64,000 nt of DNA from Bathynomus jamesi (GCA_023014485.1 JAJOZX010002351.1:75001-139000); one strand, 5' to 3'; positions 10,871 through 22,246 are shown, counted from the stretch's first letter. Made by a program: numbers and translations. Notes: generated from the letters alone by a model not told the origin.

Positions 10871-10898
10871 TATAAACGATGAAAGTGTAGTTTCACTG

Positions 10899-11733
10899 TT
10901 AAGCTCCCATCACCGAATGGAAATTTTTTCCCTCAATCGTTCTTATGTATATCGAGATGTTGGTTAATAGATTAGTTGCAACATTCACATAATGGGGCTT
11001 CTCATATGTAATGCTCAAACTTTTCGCTCTATGGTTGGGGATGTGTACAATGCGCAACAGGCGGGCCTGGGTGTCCCCAACAAATTGTTGCTCTACGATA
11101 TTGCTGTAAATATAGCACATATCTGGGGGCGGAGAGTTTTCAAAACAATTTCTCCATCTTCATTTGATACATTAAGCTGGACAAGTCATTCTTTGCCTCG
11201 TGAAAGGTATCTCTTTGGAGAGTTGCGTTATATCGGCCCTCATCCACAATTGTGAACAGCTCTTTATCTTTAATATTTCTACTAAGCGTTGACTTTAACT
11301 TCAATGTGCATAAAGGCGTGTCTATGTTTACGACTTCAAAAAGTAAATCGTATGTCAGGTACGACCTTTCGAGACTCTTGTTTAACCCCGTCACAATGTC
11401 CATGGCTGTATTATAATGCCCGATTCCTAGGGATACATTTGTGCTATAGTACCGTTCCTCACCGAACAGGACTGAACGCATAGTATTGTCTAAGGTTATG
11501 CCTAATTTTTCTCACTCATCGAATCTTCTAATGATCAGAAATATGATTTGCTCACTTTCAAGAGTTAAAAATTTGGTGGCTAACTGAAGTTCACATAACC
11601 CTACCCCATACGAATCACGCTCCAATTCAATGGGGCCGTAGAATTCTGTCACAAACTTGGCCAGGGTGTTGTTAGGGTGTACAGACAGGGACGAGGAGGA
11701 CGGGAGTGTGACGTAGAAATGGTTAGGAGCCAT
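10899..11733 (-). pseudogene. Polinton minor capsid (penton-like) protein
   Basis: Three fragments form one protein. The N-terminus is HFYVTLPSSSSLSVHPNNT with YGVGLCELQL (11512-11733), the middle lies at 11140-11481, and the C-terminus is QARLLRIVHIPNH ... ITYEKPHYVNVATNLLTNIS (10899-11120). This is the single jelly-roll protein that occupies capsid vertices. It is separated by two frameshifts, near 11500 and 11130. The N-terminal start follows the integrase stop by only 9 bases, a tight tandem arrangement. Confidence 0.8.
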
Positions 11734-11741
11734 GTTGCATA

Positions 11742-12745
11742 CTATTTAAGCTTCATTATCGCATCAGCTTTTATATAGGTGTTGAAGCTTTCTGGGTACC
11801 CTAGCCATTTCACCAGGTACATTTTTCTCTTTCCTGAACCTTTGCTTCCTATAATTTTCTCAACTTTAAACACATTTTTTCCTAAATTAAATGCCACTTT
11901 CTGCAACTCCTCGCGGTAAAAGCCTCCTGCGATTTCTTCCTCATTCAAATCTTCAACGTAATACATCATTATCTCACCTTCAGGTCTCATAGCCCTAACT
12001 TTAAAAATCTCACGTGTCCATCCTTGCTCAAATCCCTTCGCAAATTTATTTCCCGAACGCGATAGCCTTACATAATCATTGATTTTGAAACACGCAGAGT
12101 GTGGTGGTGGTGGTATTCCATCTCTTCTCACCTCTGGGCGCGTACCTCTTTCTAAAACCTCGTTAGGTGTTGTCTCAAACGTGCGATGGTGTGAGCGGTT
12201 GTAGGATGAGGGCAATGATTCCAGAATGTCTAGAAATCTGTATGTGTTTTTATGTGTAAAATAGCGGTGCATGCGTTCCTTTATGGTACGTTGAATTTTT
12301 TCAGCTAAAGACGCCTTATGTATAGAATTGGTAGTGTAATAGCTGATATTAAACACTGTCAGCATGTTCTGAAAAGCGCGACCTATAAATTCTTTCCTGT
12401 TTTCTTTCAACATCAACGTTTTGGTCGCTTTAGCAACTGTTTCAGGCGATTTATTTTTCATGGGAAGTAGCCACAGATATCTAGAGAGTACATCTATTAT
12501 GAATAGAATGTAGCGATAACCATCGTTATACACTGAATATCTTTGCATATCTGTTAAATCCGCCTGCCAAATAGAGTCAATCGAAGCAGCTGTTGTCTTG
12601 GCCGTTTCAAACCTTTTTCTCACCGGTTTATGAAGTGTACAGCATCCTGTCCCCGCAAAAATCTCTCAACATCTTTTTTCCTTACACCGTAAACACCTCT
12701 GTACAGTCTATTAATGCCACCATAGAAGCGTTTACTTAATATTTA
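11742..12745 (-). pseudogene. Polinton rve integrase with C-terminal chromodomain
   Basis: The N-terminal region (FYGGINRLYRGVYGV, 12640-12720) is joined by a frameshift near 12650 to CTLHKPVRKRFE. The catalytic core follows, with first Asp in WQADLTDM and the DVLSRYLWLLPMK block. The position that normally reads TD-x-G-x-EF here reads ENRKEF, so the second catalytic Asp appears to be Asn, with a neighbouring Gly lost. The last Glu is retained in SLAEKIQRTIKERMHRYF. The C-terminus (VEKIIGSKGSGKRKMYLVKW) is a chromodomain. Its role is to integrate the element; this copy looks catalytically dead as well as frameshifted. Confidence 0.88.
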
Positions 12746-13718
12746 ACCATTTGCATATTTTAGAGGCACGTGGATAAGGCTGGCCGTTTGTTCTCTTCTT
12801 TCTCCTTTTCAGAGACGCTGCTGCTGCTGGGGGCGATGGCGTACTCAGTTGTGACACATGCGAGACTTGATCCAAGTCTTCTAACCTATTCAGATTACCT
12901 ATCAATGTTTTGGGGACATTTATTTGCTGTAGTCTTGTTTTAATATGCTTCCAGCCTGTTGACGAGGGTCTGCCCCACTTTCTCACCAGATCATGAACAA
13001 TATCAACGATATTGGATCCTTGTACCCTTGTTCCTTCAACAATGACCTCGCCTGTATCGGTCCACTGTATGATGGGGTCAGTGGTGGAATTCAAAAATTT
13101 TAAGAACCGGTTCGCCCTCCCCTCCCCTTCCCCCCTTCTCCTCTCCCTTCCGTGTCAGAAATGAAAACTAAAAAATGTTTTTATTGAAATTCTTTATTTA
13201 ATTTCCTTTTAAATATTTCCAAATCGCCTCCAAATCGAACTCGAGAAATTTTAGGAACCGGTTCGCACGAACCGGTGCGAACCGGCTGAATGCCACCACT
13301 GGATGGGGTCCTCACTCAATAGATTATAAAGACTTAAACCTTTATTCCTCAATGTATGTGGGAGGCTGTTTTTTAGCACACGTTCGATGTGTTGAGTTCC
13401 GTTGCTCTTTGGTTGGTCATCTCTAACGTCGGGGCCAGGTCCTATGTCGCCATGCTCAGCACTACTCGCGCTGTGCCTAATAACCACGGGGAGCTCTGTC
13501 AGATTCTTATAATCCTCGTACTCATGAAGAAATTTCTGCAAAGCCTCTTGGTACAAGATCCTTTTCTCATCAGGTGACTTTTCACTGTTTAATAGGGCTA
13601 GCAACTCGCTTTCCATTCTTTTAAGCCTACTTTTATGGGATTCTAGAGCCGTGTCTAGAGTCTTTGAACTTTGCAATGAAGCATACACCTCGTGCGGAAT
13701 CACAACCACCTTCTTCAT
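12732..13718 (-). pseudogene. PW-like conserved Polinton protein, interrupted by an hAT MITE
   Basis: The N-terminal half (MKKVVVIPHEVYASLQ, 13310-13718) is charged and predicted helical. The C-terminal half (IIQWTDTGEVIVEG, GSNIVDIVHDLV, RPSSTGWKHIKTRL; 12732-13078) resembles the GEVII-type domain common to Polinton PW proteins. The two halves are continuous in frame across the MITE once the duplicated GATGGGGT is counted once. Function is unknown; a structural role is usually assumed from its place among morphogenesis genes. It ends in a basic, nuclear-signal-like KRRKKR tail. Confidence 0.65.
13071..13309. mobile_element. hAT-type MITE with 8-bp target duplication
   Basis: The 223-bp insert (13079-13301) begins cagtggtgga and ends with the inverted ccaccactg. 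It is flanked on both sides by the exact 8-bp copy gatggggt. CAGTGGTGG ends plus an 8-bp duplication are characteristic of hAT non-autonomous elements. The interior has a polypyrimidine stretch and aaccggttcg palindromes. Confidence 0.92.
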
Positions 13719-14041
13719 TATATTAATCTAATCAGTAAAGGACCCAAAACTGAAAATAAGATGGGTAGGAATGATCCTCCTCTTTGTACAATAATGCGCT
13801 TTTTCTTACCCACAGTTTGATTTTTATGAGCGAGCACTCGTATTATGTTGTTGTAACGACGTAAGCGATCCTTCTGAAAGGGTTTCATTGGCACATTACC
13901 TTTTATAACATTAAGACAGATTTCACAGATGCATTTTAAAAAGTCAGAGTCGATATTTTTAACAAACATCTGTTGCAGTACCCGGGGCAATCGTTGATAG
14001 AGTTTTATTAATTCATGGTATTTCTTTAGCCTATTTGTCAT
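13718..14041 (-). CDS. Small conserved Polinton protein of unknown function
   Basis: The intact 107-codon ORF begins MTNRLKKYHELIKLYQ. A helical block with cysteines (DFLKCICEICLNVIKGNVP) is followed by a basic linker (GKKKRIIVQRGGSF) and a hydrophobic C-terminus (LPILFSVLGPLLIRLI). I recognise the arrangement as one that recurs beside the ATPase in Polintons. No activity is established. The start overlaps the ATPase stop by 4 bases (13718-14041 against 14038), consistent with a co-transcribed block. Confidence 0.6.
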   Translation of the reverse strand: MTNRLKKYHELIKLYQRLPRVLQQMFVKNIDSDFLKCICEICLNVIKGNVPMKPFQKDRLRRYNNIIRVLAHKNQTVGKKKRIIVQRGGSFLPILFSVLGPLLIRLI

Positions 14042-14690
14042 TTTGGAATATACACCGTTTCAGGCTCGCTTGGGAATATATTCGTTCTTAGAAGCACCCT
14101 AAATGTGTTTCGCGAGTGAAGGTCACAAAGCAAATATCCATAACGCTGGTTTGTGGCCTCTTTATAAACCTCCAAAAACTCCTTACGCTGATTCGGGAAC
14201 ATTTGATTGGCCAATACCCCAATTTGTGATACATCTCTATGTTGCGCGAATAAGACTAGATATTGTGTATTTAGCGACACATCGCGCATGTATCTATTTT
14301 TGGAAAATAGATTCTGATTGATGAATAACACGCTTATGTTAAGATGGTGGGAGAATACTGTAAATGTCTCGGCAAACGTTTTATCCATTTCCAACATGAG
14401 ATCGTCAATTACAATGACTGTATGTTCATTTCCCTTTAACGAATTAACGTCTTATACACCTTTTTGGAACAAGATTTCATCTTGGTACTCGTTGAACACT
14501 GATTGATACGTCGAATAGCACCATATAACTTTATGCACAAATTTTGAGAACATCTCTCCCTTTTCTTTAATGATTTTAAGCATAAACACAGTTTTTACCA
14601 CATCCTGTACGTCCAGATATAATACATGTGGATGGGCTCGTGAACCTGAATTTTTATACAGAATCCATTTCTAACACGTCACACCCCTAA
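14038..14690 (-). pseudogene. Polinton FtsK/HerA-type packaging ATPase
   Basis: The enzyme pumps DNA into capsids. On the minus strand the Walker A text IISGRTGCGK lies at about 14595-14630, with one extra A directly after the lysine codon that breaks the frame. VIVIDDLMLEM near 14400 fits the Walker B strand. The C-terminal block SHHLNISVLFINQNLF followed by DVSLNTQYLVLFAQHRD (14038-14397) is typical of the A32-like family. An in-frame stop near 14450 is a second lesion. It starts near 14690, divergently from the polymerase. Confidence 0.82.
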
Positions 14691-14763
14691 GTGGGTCATT
14701 TACAAAATATAATAAATATTTAAGTGATGACCCTTATATTTTGTTTTCTTCCACAGAACCGTG
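14691..14763. promoter_or_regulatory. Presumed divergent promoter between ATPase and polymerase
   Basis: About 70 bp of AT-rich sequence (tacaaaatataataaatattt) separates the divergently read ATPase and polymerase genes, so both promoters should lie here. A splice-acceptor-like tract (tgttttcttccacag) ends directly before the polymerase start region. It may mean that the plus-strand transcript has an upstream leader exon. No element can be assigned with certainty. Confidence 0.35.
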
Positions 14764-16789
14764 AATGACGACGATGTACAGCACCCCATCATCGATATCA
14801 CAGACGAGCCCGTTGACCGTGCAGCTACAGATTCCATTCCCACTGACGAATCCTCACCAGCGACACCTGTAGCACGCGCCAGTTCAAAGCGGAGGCATGA
14901 TGAAGAACCCTCCACGTCAGGTATAAAGCGTGCCAGGATTGCTCCGGTTGTTAGGCCACCAGTAATAGAGCCCCAACCCTCAACGTCTTACGACACAACC
15001 CCCACAATAGTACCTTCCTCAGATATACCCCTTGTTCAATTCCGGGTACATCCTCCAAAGCAGCTTCTCGTTCTGTTGAGGATGGCATAACATTCGAGTT
15101 GGTCCGTACCGCTACCCCCACCCCGGTCTTGACTAGAAATCAGTATATAGTCAGGGTTGATCCTAGACCCATGTATAGCAATGGTGTTGAACACGGACTA
15201 CGGCGCATAGTTGAACGTATTGTAGAGTTTGCCCTTCAGAACCGCAACGAACGTGAAGTCAGGACGAGGCTGTCCTTCGGATTCGGGTCAGATGAAGGAG
15301 ATGTAGATGATTTTTGGGTAGTAATACCGTTCAGACGTTTGGCAGCTGAAGATATAGGGGAAATATTAGGCCGTATAATGCAGGCCTCTCAAAGTAGTAT
15401 AGCCTTCAATATGGACAACTTCACGTAAATACTGACCGTGTATTCCGTTTGCGGGTCATAGTGCCACACCTTATACTCTTAACTTCAATTATCAGGCTGT
15501 TTGTAGACAGCATATAAACGTCGATCGTGGCTGCGGCTTTATAGCAGTAGTCTTAGCACGTATGTTTACTGTACTAAATACACAAGCCCCAAAAATTTGG
15601 TTGCCTACGGTAGTGGAGCGTGCCCGTAAACTAGCTGTAGACTGTAAACTCGAGTTTGGCTGTAATATGGGTCCTGAAGAGCTGAGAACGGTTGAACAGG
15701 AAATGAATGTTCGTATAGTTGTACTTGGACTGGATGATCGTCGTAGAACTGTGTATGTTTTTAAAAGCTGTGTGAGAGATCGTACAAGACCCCTACTTAT
15801 TTTAGGACTGTCAAAGAAGACAACGTATCTCCCCATCCGTAATATAAGGTGCCTTTACGCGAGTTATGATAAAAGTCGAAAATATAGACATCATGATTTG
15901 TGTAAGGGGTGTATCGAGTTTGCGGATGATACAGTGAAACATTGGAAAGATTGCCACATGGTATGTGAGCAGTGTAAAAGCTCCAAATGTGAAAGCCGTG
16001 TAGTTGAAGATGAGAAGAGGGATTGTGGTGTGTGTAGACGCACATTTTTCAATAATAACTGTTTTGAGCTCCATAAATCAATTGGCACGTGCAGGAAAAT
16101 GAGAATCTGTGAATGTGGTATATTTCATATGATGGATAATTGGGGGAATTTCAAGCATAAATGTGATGAAATTCACTGTTCTACATGCCATGAGAAATAT
16201 AAGGCGGTTGGAGTAAAGCATGTATGTTATATGAAAGACGCCAAGCCTAAAAACAGCCCTTGTACAACTGTGTACTACGATATAGAAACATACACGAACG
16301 CTGAAACCAAAGAGGTTATTCCACATTTACTTGTGAGCCAGACTATCTGTGATGAGTTTATGGAGATCGAGTGTGATGAGTGTCACAAATGTGGTAAATG
16401 GACAAACGTTTTTAAAACGAATGCTCACGCTAGCCCTGTGAAACTCTTTGTGCCCTATATTGTCAAGTTAGCGGACACGTTAAAAAAAATGACTGTGTAT
16501 ATTCTTGCCCATAACGGGGCGAAATTTGACACAGTTCCTTTATAAGGAGTCGCTTGAGCACGAGTCATCTAAGATATTTATAGGTGATCCCTTCAAAAGA
16601 GGCAACAAACTAATACAGATGCAAATAAGAGGTAATGTACACTGCGTTCGCACTTATTAAGCAGATTACATTTTCTCCAATGTTTTCAAAAGCTTTTCCC
16701 CGATTTCAATGAAATTTGTAGCAAATAATCACTATATATAGCAGCATTGATGGTATTCATTTCGATAAAATATTTTTATAATTAATATA

Positions 16790-17216
16790 AAACCTATTGA
16801 AATTGCGAAGCAGTTTGGCACAGCTTATCGAACTGTAAGCAAGTTTGTAGCGGAGGGTACCAAACTGAGGCAGCTAAGTGATAAAGGAGCTATAAGAAAA
16901 GTGACAAGGCGGCAGATATCTGTAATCAAGCGCAAACTGCAAAGCATCCATTGTCCTTAAGTAAAGAGGTTTTTGAGCAGGCTGGCATATATAATGTACC
17001 AAGAACATCTCGATGTGGAATCCTCCAAACAATTGGCAAGACGTGTAAACCTACGATTCAGTCACCATTAACACCCAGGTACAAGAAGCAGCGTGTTGAA
17101 TTGGCGCTTCAGTACGTGAAAACAGATTTTAATACTGTATTGTTAACCGATGAATGAAGAGCAACCCTTGAGGGATCTGATGGTTGGTCAAGAAGATGGA
17201 TTGCTAAGGATTAATC
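16790..17216 (+). pseudogene. Tc1-like transposase N-terminal copy (left arm)
   Basis: The text runs from the helix-turn-helix (EIAKQFGTAYRTVSKFV) through KEVFEQAGIYNVPRTSR and YVKTDFNTVLLTDE to about 17216, where it joins the opposite copy. The first catalytic Asp is in LLTDE, directly followed by a stop. The rest of the catalytic domain is missing. This arm keeps 23 bases, between two agtga repeats, that the right arm lacks. Confidence 0.75.
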
Positions 17217-17217
17217 T

Positions 17218-17862
17218 CTACCATGGAATGAGGTTTTCTTTTAGAAAGTTTGTGTAAGACTGGGCATTCATTTTTACACCATCAGGCACTCTGTATGGGA
17301 CAGCTAATTCATTGCCTATCAATCCTGCCCAAAACATGACACTACCTCCACCTTGTTGGCGTCTTAATCTCGATAGTAGAAATTGGCTCTCAGCAATCCA
17401 TCTTCTTGACCAAACATCAAGTCCCTCAAGGGTTGCTTTCCATTCATCGGTGAACAATACAGTATTAAAATCTGTTTTCACGTACTGACGCGCCCATTCA
17501 ACACGCTGCTTCTTGTACCTGGGTGTTAATGGTGACTGAATCGTAGGTTTACACGTCTTGACAATTGTTTGGAGGATTCCACATCGAGATGTTCTTTGTA
17601 CATTATGTATGCCAGCCTGCTCAAAAACCTCTTTACTTGAGGACAATGGATGCTTTGCAATTTGCGCTTGATTACAGATATCTGCCGCCTTGTCACTTCG
17701 CTGCCTCAGTTTGGTACCCTCCGCTACAAACTTGTTTACAGTTCGATAAGCTCTGCCAAACTGCTTCGCAATTTGAATAGATTTTATATTTTCAGCGAGT
17801 AACTTGACTATTTTTCTTTTCTCAGTTAATGTTAAATCCTTCTTCTTACCCATTTTCACCAT
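17218..17862 (-). pseudogene. Tc1-like transposase N-terminal copy (right arm)
   Basis: The 214-codon ORF starts MVKMGKKKDLTLTEKRKIVK. It carries the paired helix-turn-helix region, the first catalytic Asp (VLFTDEWKATLEG) and RQQGGGSVMFWAGLIG. It ends at NFLKENLIPW where the palindrome turns. The second Asp and the final Glu of the DDE triad are absent, so it cannot be an active enzyme. A 23-base deletion near 17690 relative to the left arm happens to restore a continuous frame. Tc1 transposases are normally about 340 residues. Confidence 0.8.
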
Positions 17863-20335
17863 TTAGATCCGTAAATAGAATGCTTGCTTAATAATTCGGA
17901 ACACAATATTTTACATATTTTTCAATAAAATGAAATAATTATTTTAATTATCAAAATATTTTATCGAAATGAATACCATCAATGCTGCTATATATAGTGA
18001 TTATTTGCTACAAATTTCATTGAAATCGGGGAAAAACGTTTGAAAACATTGGAGAAAATGTAATCTGCTTAATAAGTGCGAACGTCGTGTACAGTTTAAA
18101 AACACTTTATTATTCACATCTTGTAAATTAGCATAGCTACCCAAGGTGATGGGCGTAGCCACTGAAGTTTCAAAAGGATATTTCCCTTACACATTCCTCA
18201 CTAGCGAAACTAAATTACGCAGGACTACCTCCACCCAAACATTACTTTAACTATGAATGTATGAGTACAGATGAACGTGAAGATTTTGACCAATACTACA
18301 AAAGTTTTAATGAATATAATCCTTGTAATATAGCTGATGAATGTGAGCGTTATTGTTTGAATGATGTGCACGTGCTTAGAGTATGTTTCCAGGCCTTTAG
18401 AAGGATGTACATACATAGGTCGTTTCAATGCGATCCGTTGTAAGTCGCAACCACCATCGCCTCATTATGTTTTACGGTGTTCAAAAATAACTTCATGCCT
18501 GAAGACACCTTAGCCGTTATCCACAGAAACAACCCCCGCAGTTATGGGCACAAGGCTATTTACTGGCTCATACACCTACAGCAGCAGACAGGTGTATACA
18601 TAAAGCGTGCCCGCAACATGGGTGAAGTACCCATTAAGATTAATGGTCGTGTTTTTTGGGTTGATGGTCTAAGTGAAAACCGTGCCATTGGTGAGAAGAC
18701 TGTGTACTCCTTTAACGGTTGCTGGTGGCACGGATGCCCCCGTCCTGAGTGTGGAATCGTAGGAGATATCCACGGTAGATCTCCTGCCGACTGTCTTGCG
18801 TGGACCCGCACCGCGATCAACTTATAGGCTCCCAGTTCACTCACAAAGTCTTGTGGGAGCATGAGTATGATGCACGGATGGAGCAGATGGACAGTACCGT
18901 GAAGAAATAAACACGATCAAACGTTCAATGGTGCTGGATCCTCTCAAATGCGGTGATAGCTTGTTCGGAGGGCGTACAAATCCCTTCAAGCTATACTTTC
19001 CGCCTACGGAGGGTGTGAAACTCCATTACTACGACTTCTGTCTTTATACCCCTACGTGATGAAGAACAATCCGTACCCCGTAGGTGCACCTGAAAAAATG
19101 GTGGGTCCCACCATACCAACCATCGAGGAGTTTTCAGCCAACTTGAATGAGCGCTACTTTGGACTCTCTTTCGTAGACGTGCTCCCCCCTCGCGATTTAT
19201 GGATGCCGATCTTACCCGTCGTTATAGATCACAAGCTAATGTTTCCCCTGTGCGTGAAGTGCGCAGAAGTGAACAATGGTGATTGTCACCATACATCCCG
19301 CCAGCGTAAAATCAGAGGTGTATATACAAGCCCTGAGCTGGCCCTAGCCGTTCGCCATGGGTTCGCCCTAGCCGTTCGCCTCATGAAGATACATGAGGTG
19401 TGGAGGTTTCAGAAGCTACCCAACCTTTTCACACCATATATAAACACTTTTTTGAAGGATAAGGTTGAGGCGTCAGGATATCCGCGAGGGGTTGATACCG
19501 AAGATGAAAAAACGGCTTATATTCAGCGTTACCGTGACCGTGAAGGTATACAGCTTGACCGTTCCCAAATTGTAAAGAACCCTGGCAAGCGCTTTAGTGC
19601 AAAGTTGTGTCTAAACAGTCTTTGGGGAAAATTTGCACAGAATACTGGCAAAGGGAACGTTCATTTGGCACAAAGTTATAGTGAAGTCTGGGATTATGCC
19701 AACGCTCCCGATAAAGAGGTCATGGAGATTGTGAATGTAGGTAATACTTACATAATAAAGTACAACAATACCGAATTGGCCACAGATACCTCACGGGTTA
19801 CAAACATACCTGTAGCCAGCTTCACAACAGCCTACGCACGCATCAAACTTTGGGGCCTATTGCATTCTCTTGGGCGGAGGGTTTTGTACGCTGACACAGA
19901 TAGCGTGATATTCACAGCGAGGGAAGGTGAATACATGCCCGCTATTGGGGAGTTCCTCGGAGAGCTAACTGACGAGATCAAGGATGAGTATGGAGACATC
20001 GCATACGCAGACTCGTTTGTGTCAACAAGACCAAAAACCTATGGGGTACGGGTGAGGGTGGGGATGATACGAAGTATATCGTGAAGGCTAAGGGTATCAC
20101 GCTTAACCATGCGAACCGTCGAGTCGTTAACTTTGACTCGTTGAGGGAACTAGTGTGCTTGGAAGATGATGACCAGCTACCCCAACTGACTGTAGGTACC
20201 CACAATTTTCGGGCACAGAAGCTGGGGGGCGTGAAAGAACTTAGAGGTATAAAGGTGTGCCGTAACACCTCTTGGAAACGTTACCAGGTGCCTGGTACCT
20301 ATGATACCGTGCCCTTTGGATACCATTATCTTTGA

Positions 20336-20634
20336 TATGTTTATTGTTAACTTATTTATTACACGTATTTTATATATATATATAATATATATATACACCT
20401 TGAATATTTCGTTTATTAAATAAATCGTGTTTCAATTAGCTTTTCATTTTCTCCTTTGCGTGCGTGCGTGTGTGTGTGTGTGTGTACAGTAAAAAGCTAA
20501 GCCCCGCCCACTGTAAGATCGGCAACGTGAGTCCTGCCGCTACCTGAGCATGCCTCTATCCCTGCGTGCTCAGTTGACCTCTGCATACCCTTGAGCTCAG
20601 ACGTGTATTCTCCCGCGTAGAAGAAAAATAGTAA
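20336..20634 (+). other. Non-coding gap between polymerase and accessory ORFs
   Basis: The gap contains short AT tracts (20366-20395), a (GT)n stretch around 20455-20486 and no gene. It presumably holds the polymerase 3' end and the promoter of the accessory block. Confidence 0.4.
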
Positions 20635-21223
20635 TGGCTACCTTTAATATTGCGTGTTCAACATTTATGAAGTGGTATTCGGCAAAGTGCCAAGATGTGG
20701 TGGATACTGAAAAACTCCCTATTCCCCCTCCTTTGCCACTTTTAAGGCTACATTGAGCCGTGCGAAGGACCAAGATGTTCAAATACTCTACGGGTATTCT
20801 GGCGAGGGCATTGTAGGATTTCGTAGTACAGACGATGTATTGAAGTATGTTATAGACCTAACCTTTATAAAGGCTCACATATACCGCGAAGTAGAAGAAG
20901 CAACACGTTCAGAAGATAAGCAACGGTTATGGATAGTGAGTCTTGTTGATGAGTGGTGTGACAAGCGATATTATGTCATGTTACACCATACCGACTACTC
21001 GTACCCTACGGTTGAGAATGTAAATCTTGTCATCATGGAGAATCTTAAGTATTTTTACCACTATATTAATATATATCATGATGAGGTTTGTAGTGAGGTT
21101 GTGGCTAATGGGCTGTGTGAGTTTTTAACAGACTTTAGAGATGAGTATCGTTTGTTAAACAAAAAAGACAAATATGGACATATGTTTCTCTCAAATAGTG
21201 CGCCGGATTGTGAAGATGTTTAG
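20635..21223 (+). pseudogene. Polinton accessory ORF A, unknown protein
   Basis: The first part starts MATFNIACSTFMKWYSAKC at 20635. One frameshift near 20740 leads into ATLSRAKDQDVQILYGYSGEG and on to a stop at 21223, in all about 195 residues. Features are an acidic, tyrosine-rich C-terminal half and the predicted helical text VNLVIMENLKYFYHYINIY. I recognise no domain. It lies directly downstream of the polymerase in the same orientation and is likely an element-specific accessory gene. Confidence 0.45.
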
Positions 21224-21517
21224 TTTGTGGAAATGAACGTCTGGTGAGTGATAAAACATTAAAGTCGATATTGTTTCATGTAGTGGAAAATTCTGTTTGT
21301 CCAAGAGCATAAGTGCTCGAACAAGCCTGTACACGCTTTAGCAGTGTGACGCGCTCCCCCCAGCGAGCCGCCCACCCGTGTACCTCACGAAACATACGAG
21401 TTCGAACAAACCCATACACGTTTCATCAGCGTGACTCACTCCGCCCGTCCAGCCGATCCGTCCACCTGTGGCTCATAGTCATCTCAGAGCTTGAACCGAG
21501 TGGACGTGCGAATACGA

Positions 21518-21984
21518 TGGAACTTCCTTTGAGAAGCATTCTCAACGCCTCGTACGATGTCTCCGTGACGAAGTCATTGCGCGTGTTCAGGCGTGAAACC
21601 GGCACCATTAACTATGTACTTGAAACGATTTGCAGGCAAGCAAGCAAACGTAATGTTATTTATTTAAGTGTTGAGGAGATGAATAAAGTCTTCGTGATAG
21701 TTGAGAAGTGGAGAGAGGACCGTTATAAAATACCTGCAAGTGTAGGTACAAGAAGAGAGCAGATTAGTGACGCCCCCTTATATTCCGTTGTTTGCACGTT
21801 GTGTATAAATAATGAACAGCTATGCATTGATATACGACTGATGTGCAAGAACGCATCTGATAATAACGTTCTTGTCCCTACGCGAAAACGTTTCATCCTC
21901 GACAGAATGTTTGAAATCGTCGGATTCCCCAAGTTGAAGCCTATATTAATTATACGCTCGTGTTACGGATATGATTTATTTTGA
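21518..21984 (+). CDS. Polinton accessory ORF B, unknown protein
   Basis: The frame is open from 21313, but ATG 21518 (MELPLRSILNASYDVSVTK) is the likely start. The upstream part is low-complexity, Arg/Ser-rich and atypical. This gives 155 residues with YLSVEEMNKVFVIVEKWRED and a C-terminal RKRFILDRMFEIVGF. No recognised domain. The frame is intact, unlike most genes of this element. Its stop overlaps the start of ORF C by 14 bases. Confidence 0.5.
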
Positions 21985-22246
21985 CACGGTTCTTGAATAC
22001 GCATACACCGCTCTGCTCGACGGATTTATCGAATGTAGTAATGAACAAGGCGAGAATGGTCTAGAGCTGGATGCATATTTCAAAGGTTTAGATTCTTCGA
22101 AAAATCCTGAACTTTGGTACAAAGCACTTGAGCGGTACAGGGCTGAGCTCACCTACACTGTTCACCGTGAAGAGCTGTACCTCTATATAATGAATAGCTG
22201 TCGTTATGACTTGGAAGATTATTTCAATTGCCGCTATGCAGAGTGA
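21971..22246 (+). CDS. Polinton accessory ORF C, unknown acidic protein
   Basis: The intact 91-codon ORF begins MIYFDTVLEYAYTALLDGF. It is acidic and helical throughout (LWYKALERYRAELTYTVHRE) and ends with CRYDLEDYFNCRYAE. It overlaps ORF B by 14 bases and ORF D by 11 bases, which supports translation as a compact viral-type gene cluster. Function unknown. Confidence 0.45.
   Translation: MIYFDTVLEYAYTALLDGFIECSNEQGENGLELDAYFKGLDSSKNPELWYKALERYRAELTYTVHREELYLYIMNSCRYDLEDYFNCRYAE

Larger units (their letters stand above)
16635..18097. mobile_element. Fold-back Tc1-like element made of two 5' halves
   Basis: The element is flanked by TA dinucleotides, and the polymerase frame resumes across it (GNV then QFKNTLL). 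Both ends carry the same inverted sequence (gttcgcacttattaagcaga and onward), matching for about 160 bp. Inside, both sides are the same transposase N-terminal coding region in convergent orientation, meeting near 17215. The element is therefore a large palindrome whose two termini both derive from one transposon end. Confidence 0.85.
14764..20335 (+). pseudogene. Polinton protein-primed family B DNA polymerase
   Basis: The polymerase replicates the element from its ends. The N-terminal disordered region (14764-15090) is followed by a conserved domain (DDFWVVIPFRRLAAEDIGE, 15099-15425) and a Cys-rich finger region (15880-16260). Exonuclease motifs are YYDIETY (16277), ILAHNGAKFD (16501) and YCLNDVHVL (18351). 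Palm motifs are motif A around 19030 (YYDF, frame broken by one missing base), KLCLNSLWGKF (19605), YADTDS (19888) and KTYG (20035). Breaks occur near 15090, 15430-15560, 16540, 18445, 18830, 19040 and 20050. A Tc1-like element interrupts it at the TA at 16635-16636. Confidence 0.9.

Noticed and set aside
14761..15428. Two separate small genes before the polymerase
   Set aside because: The text DDFWVVIPFRRL and the disordered leader match the N-terminus of Polinton polymerases, so they are fragments of one frameshifted gene.
21313..21517. N-terminal extension of accessory ORF B
   Set aside because: The stretch is open but rich in Arg and Ser with repeated motifs (two similar 100-bp segments), and unlike the rest. 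ATG 21518 is the better start.
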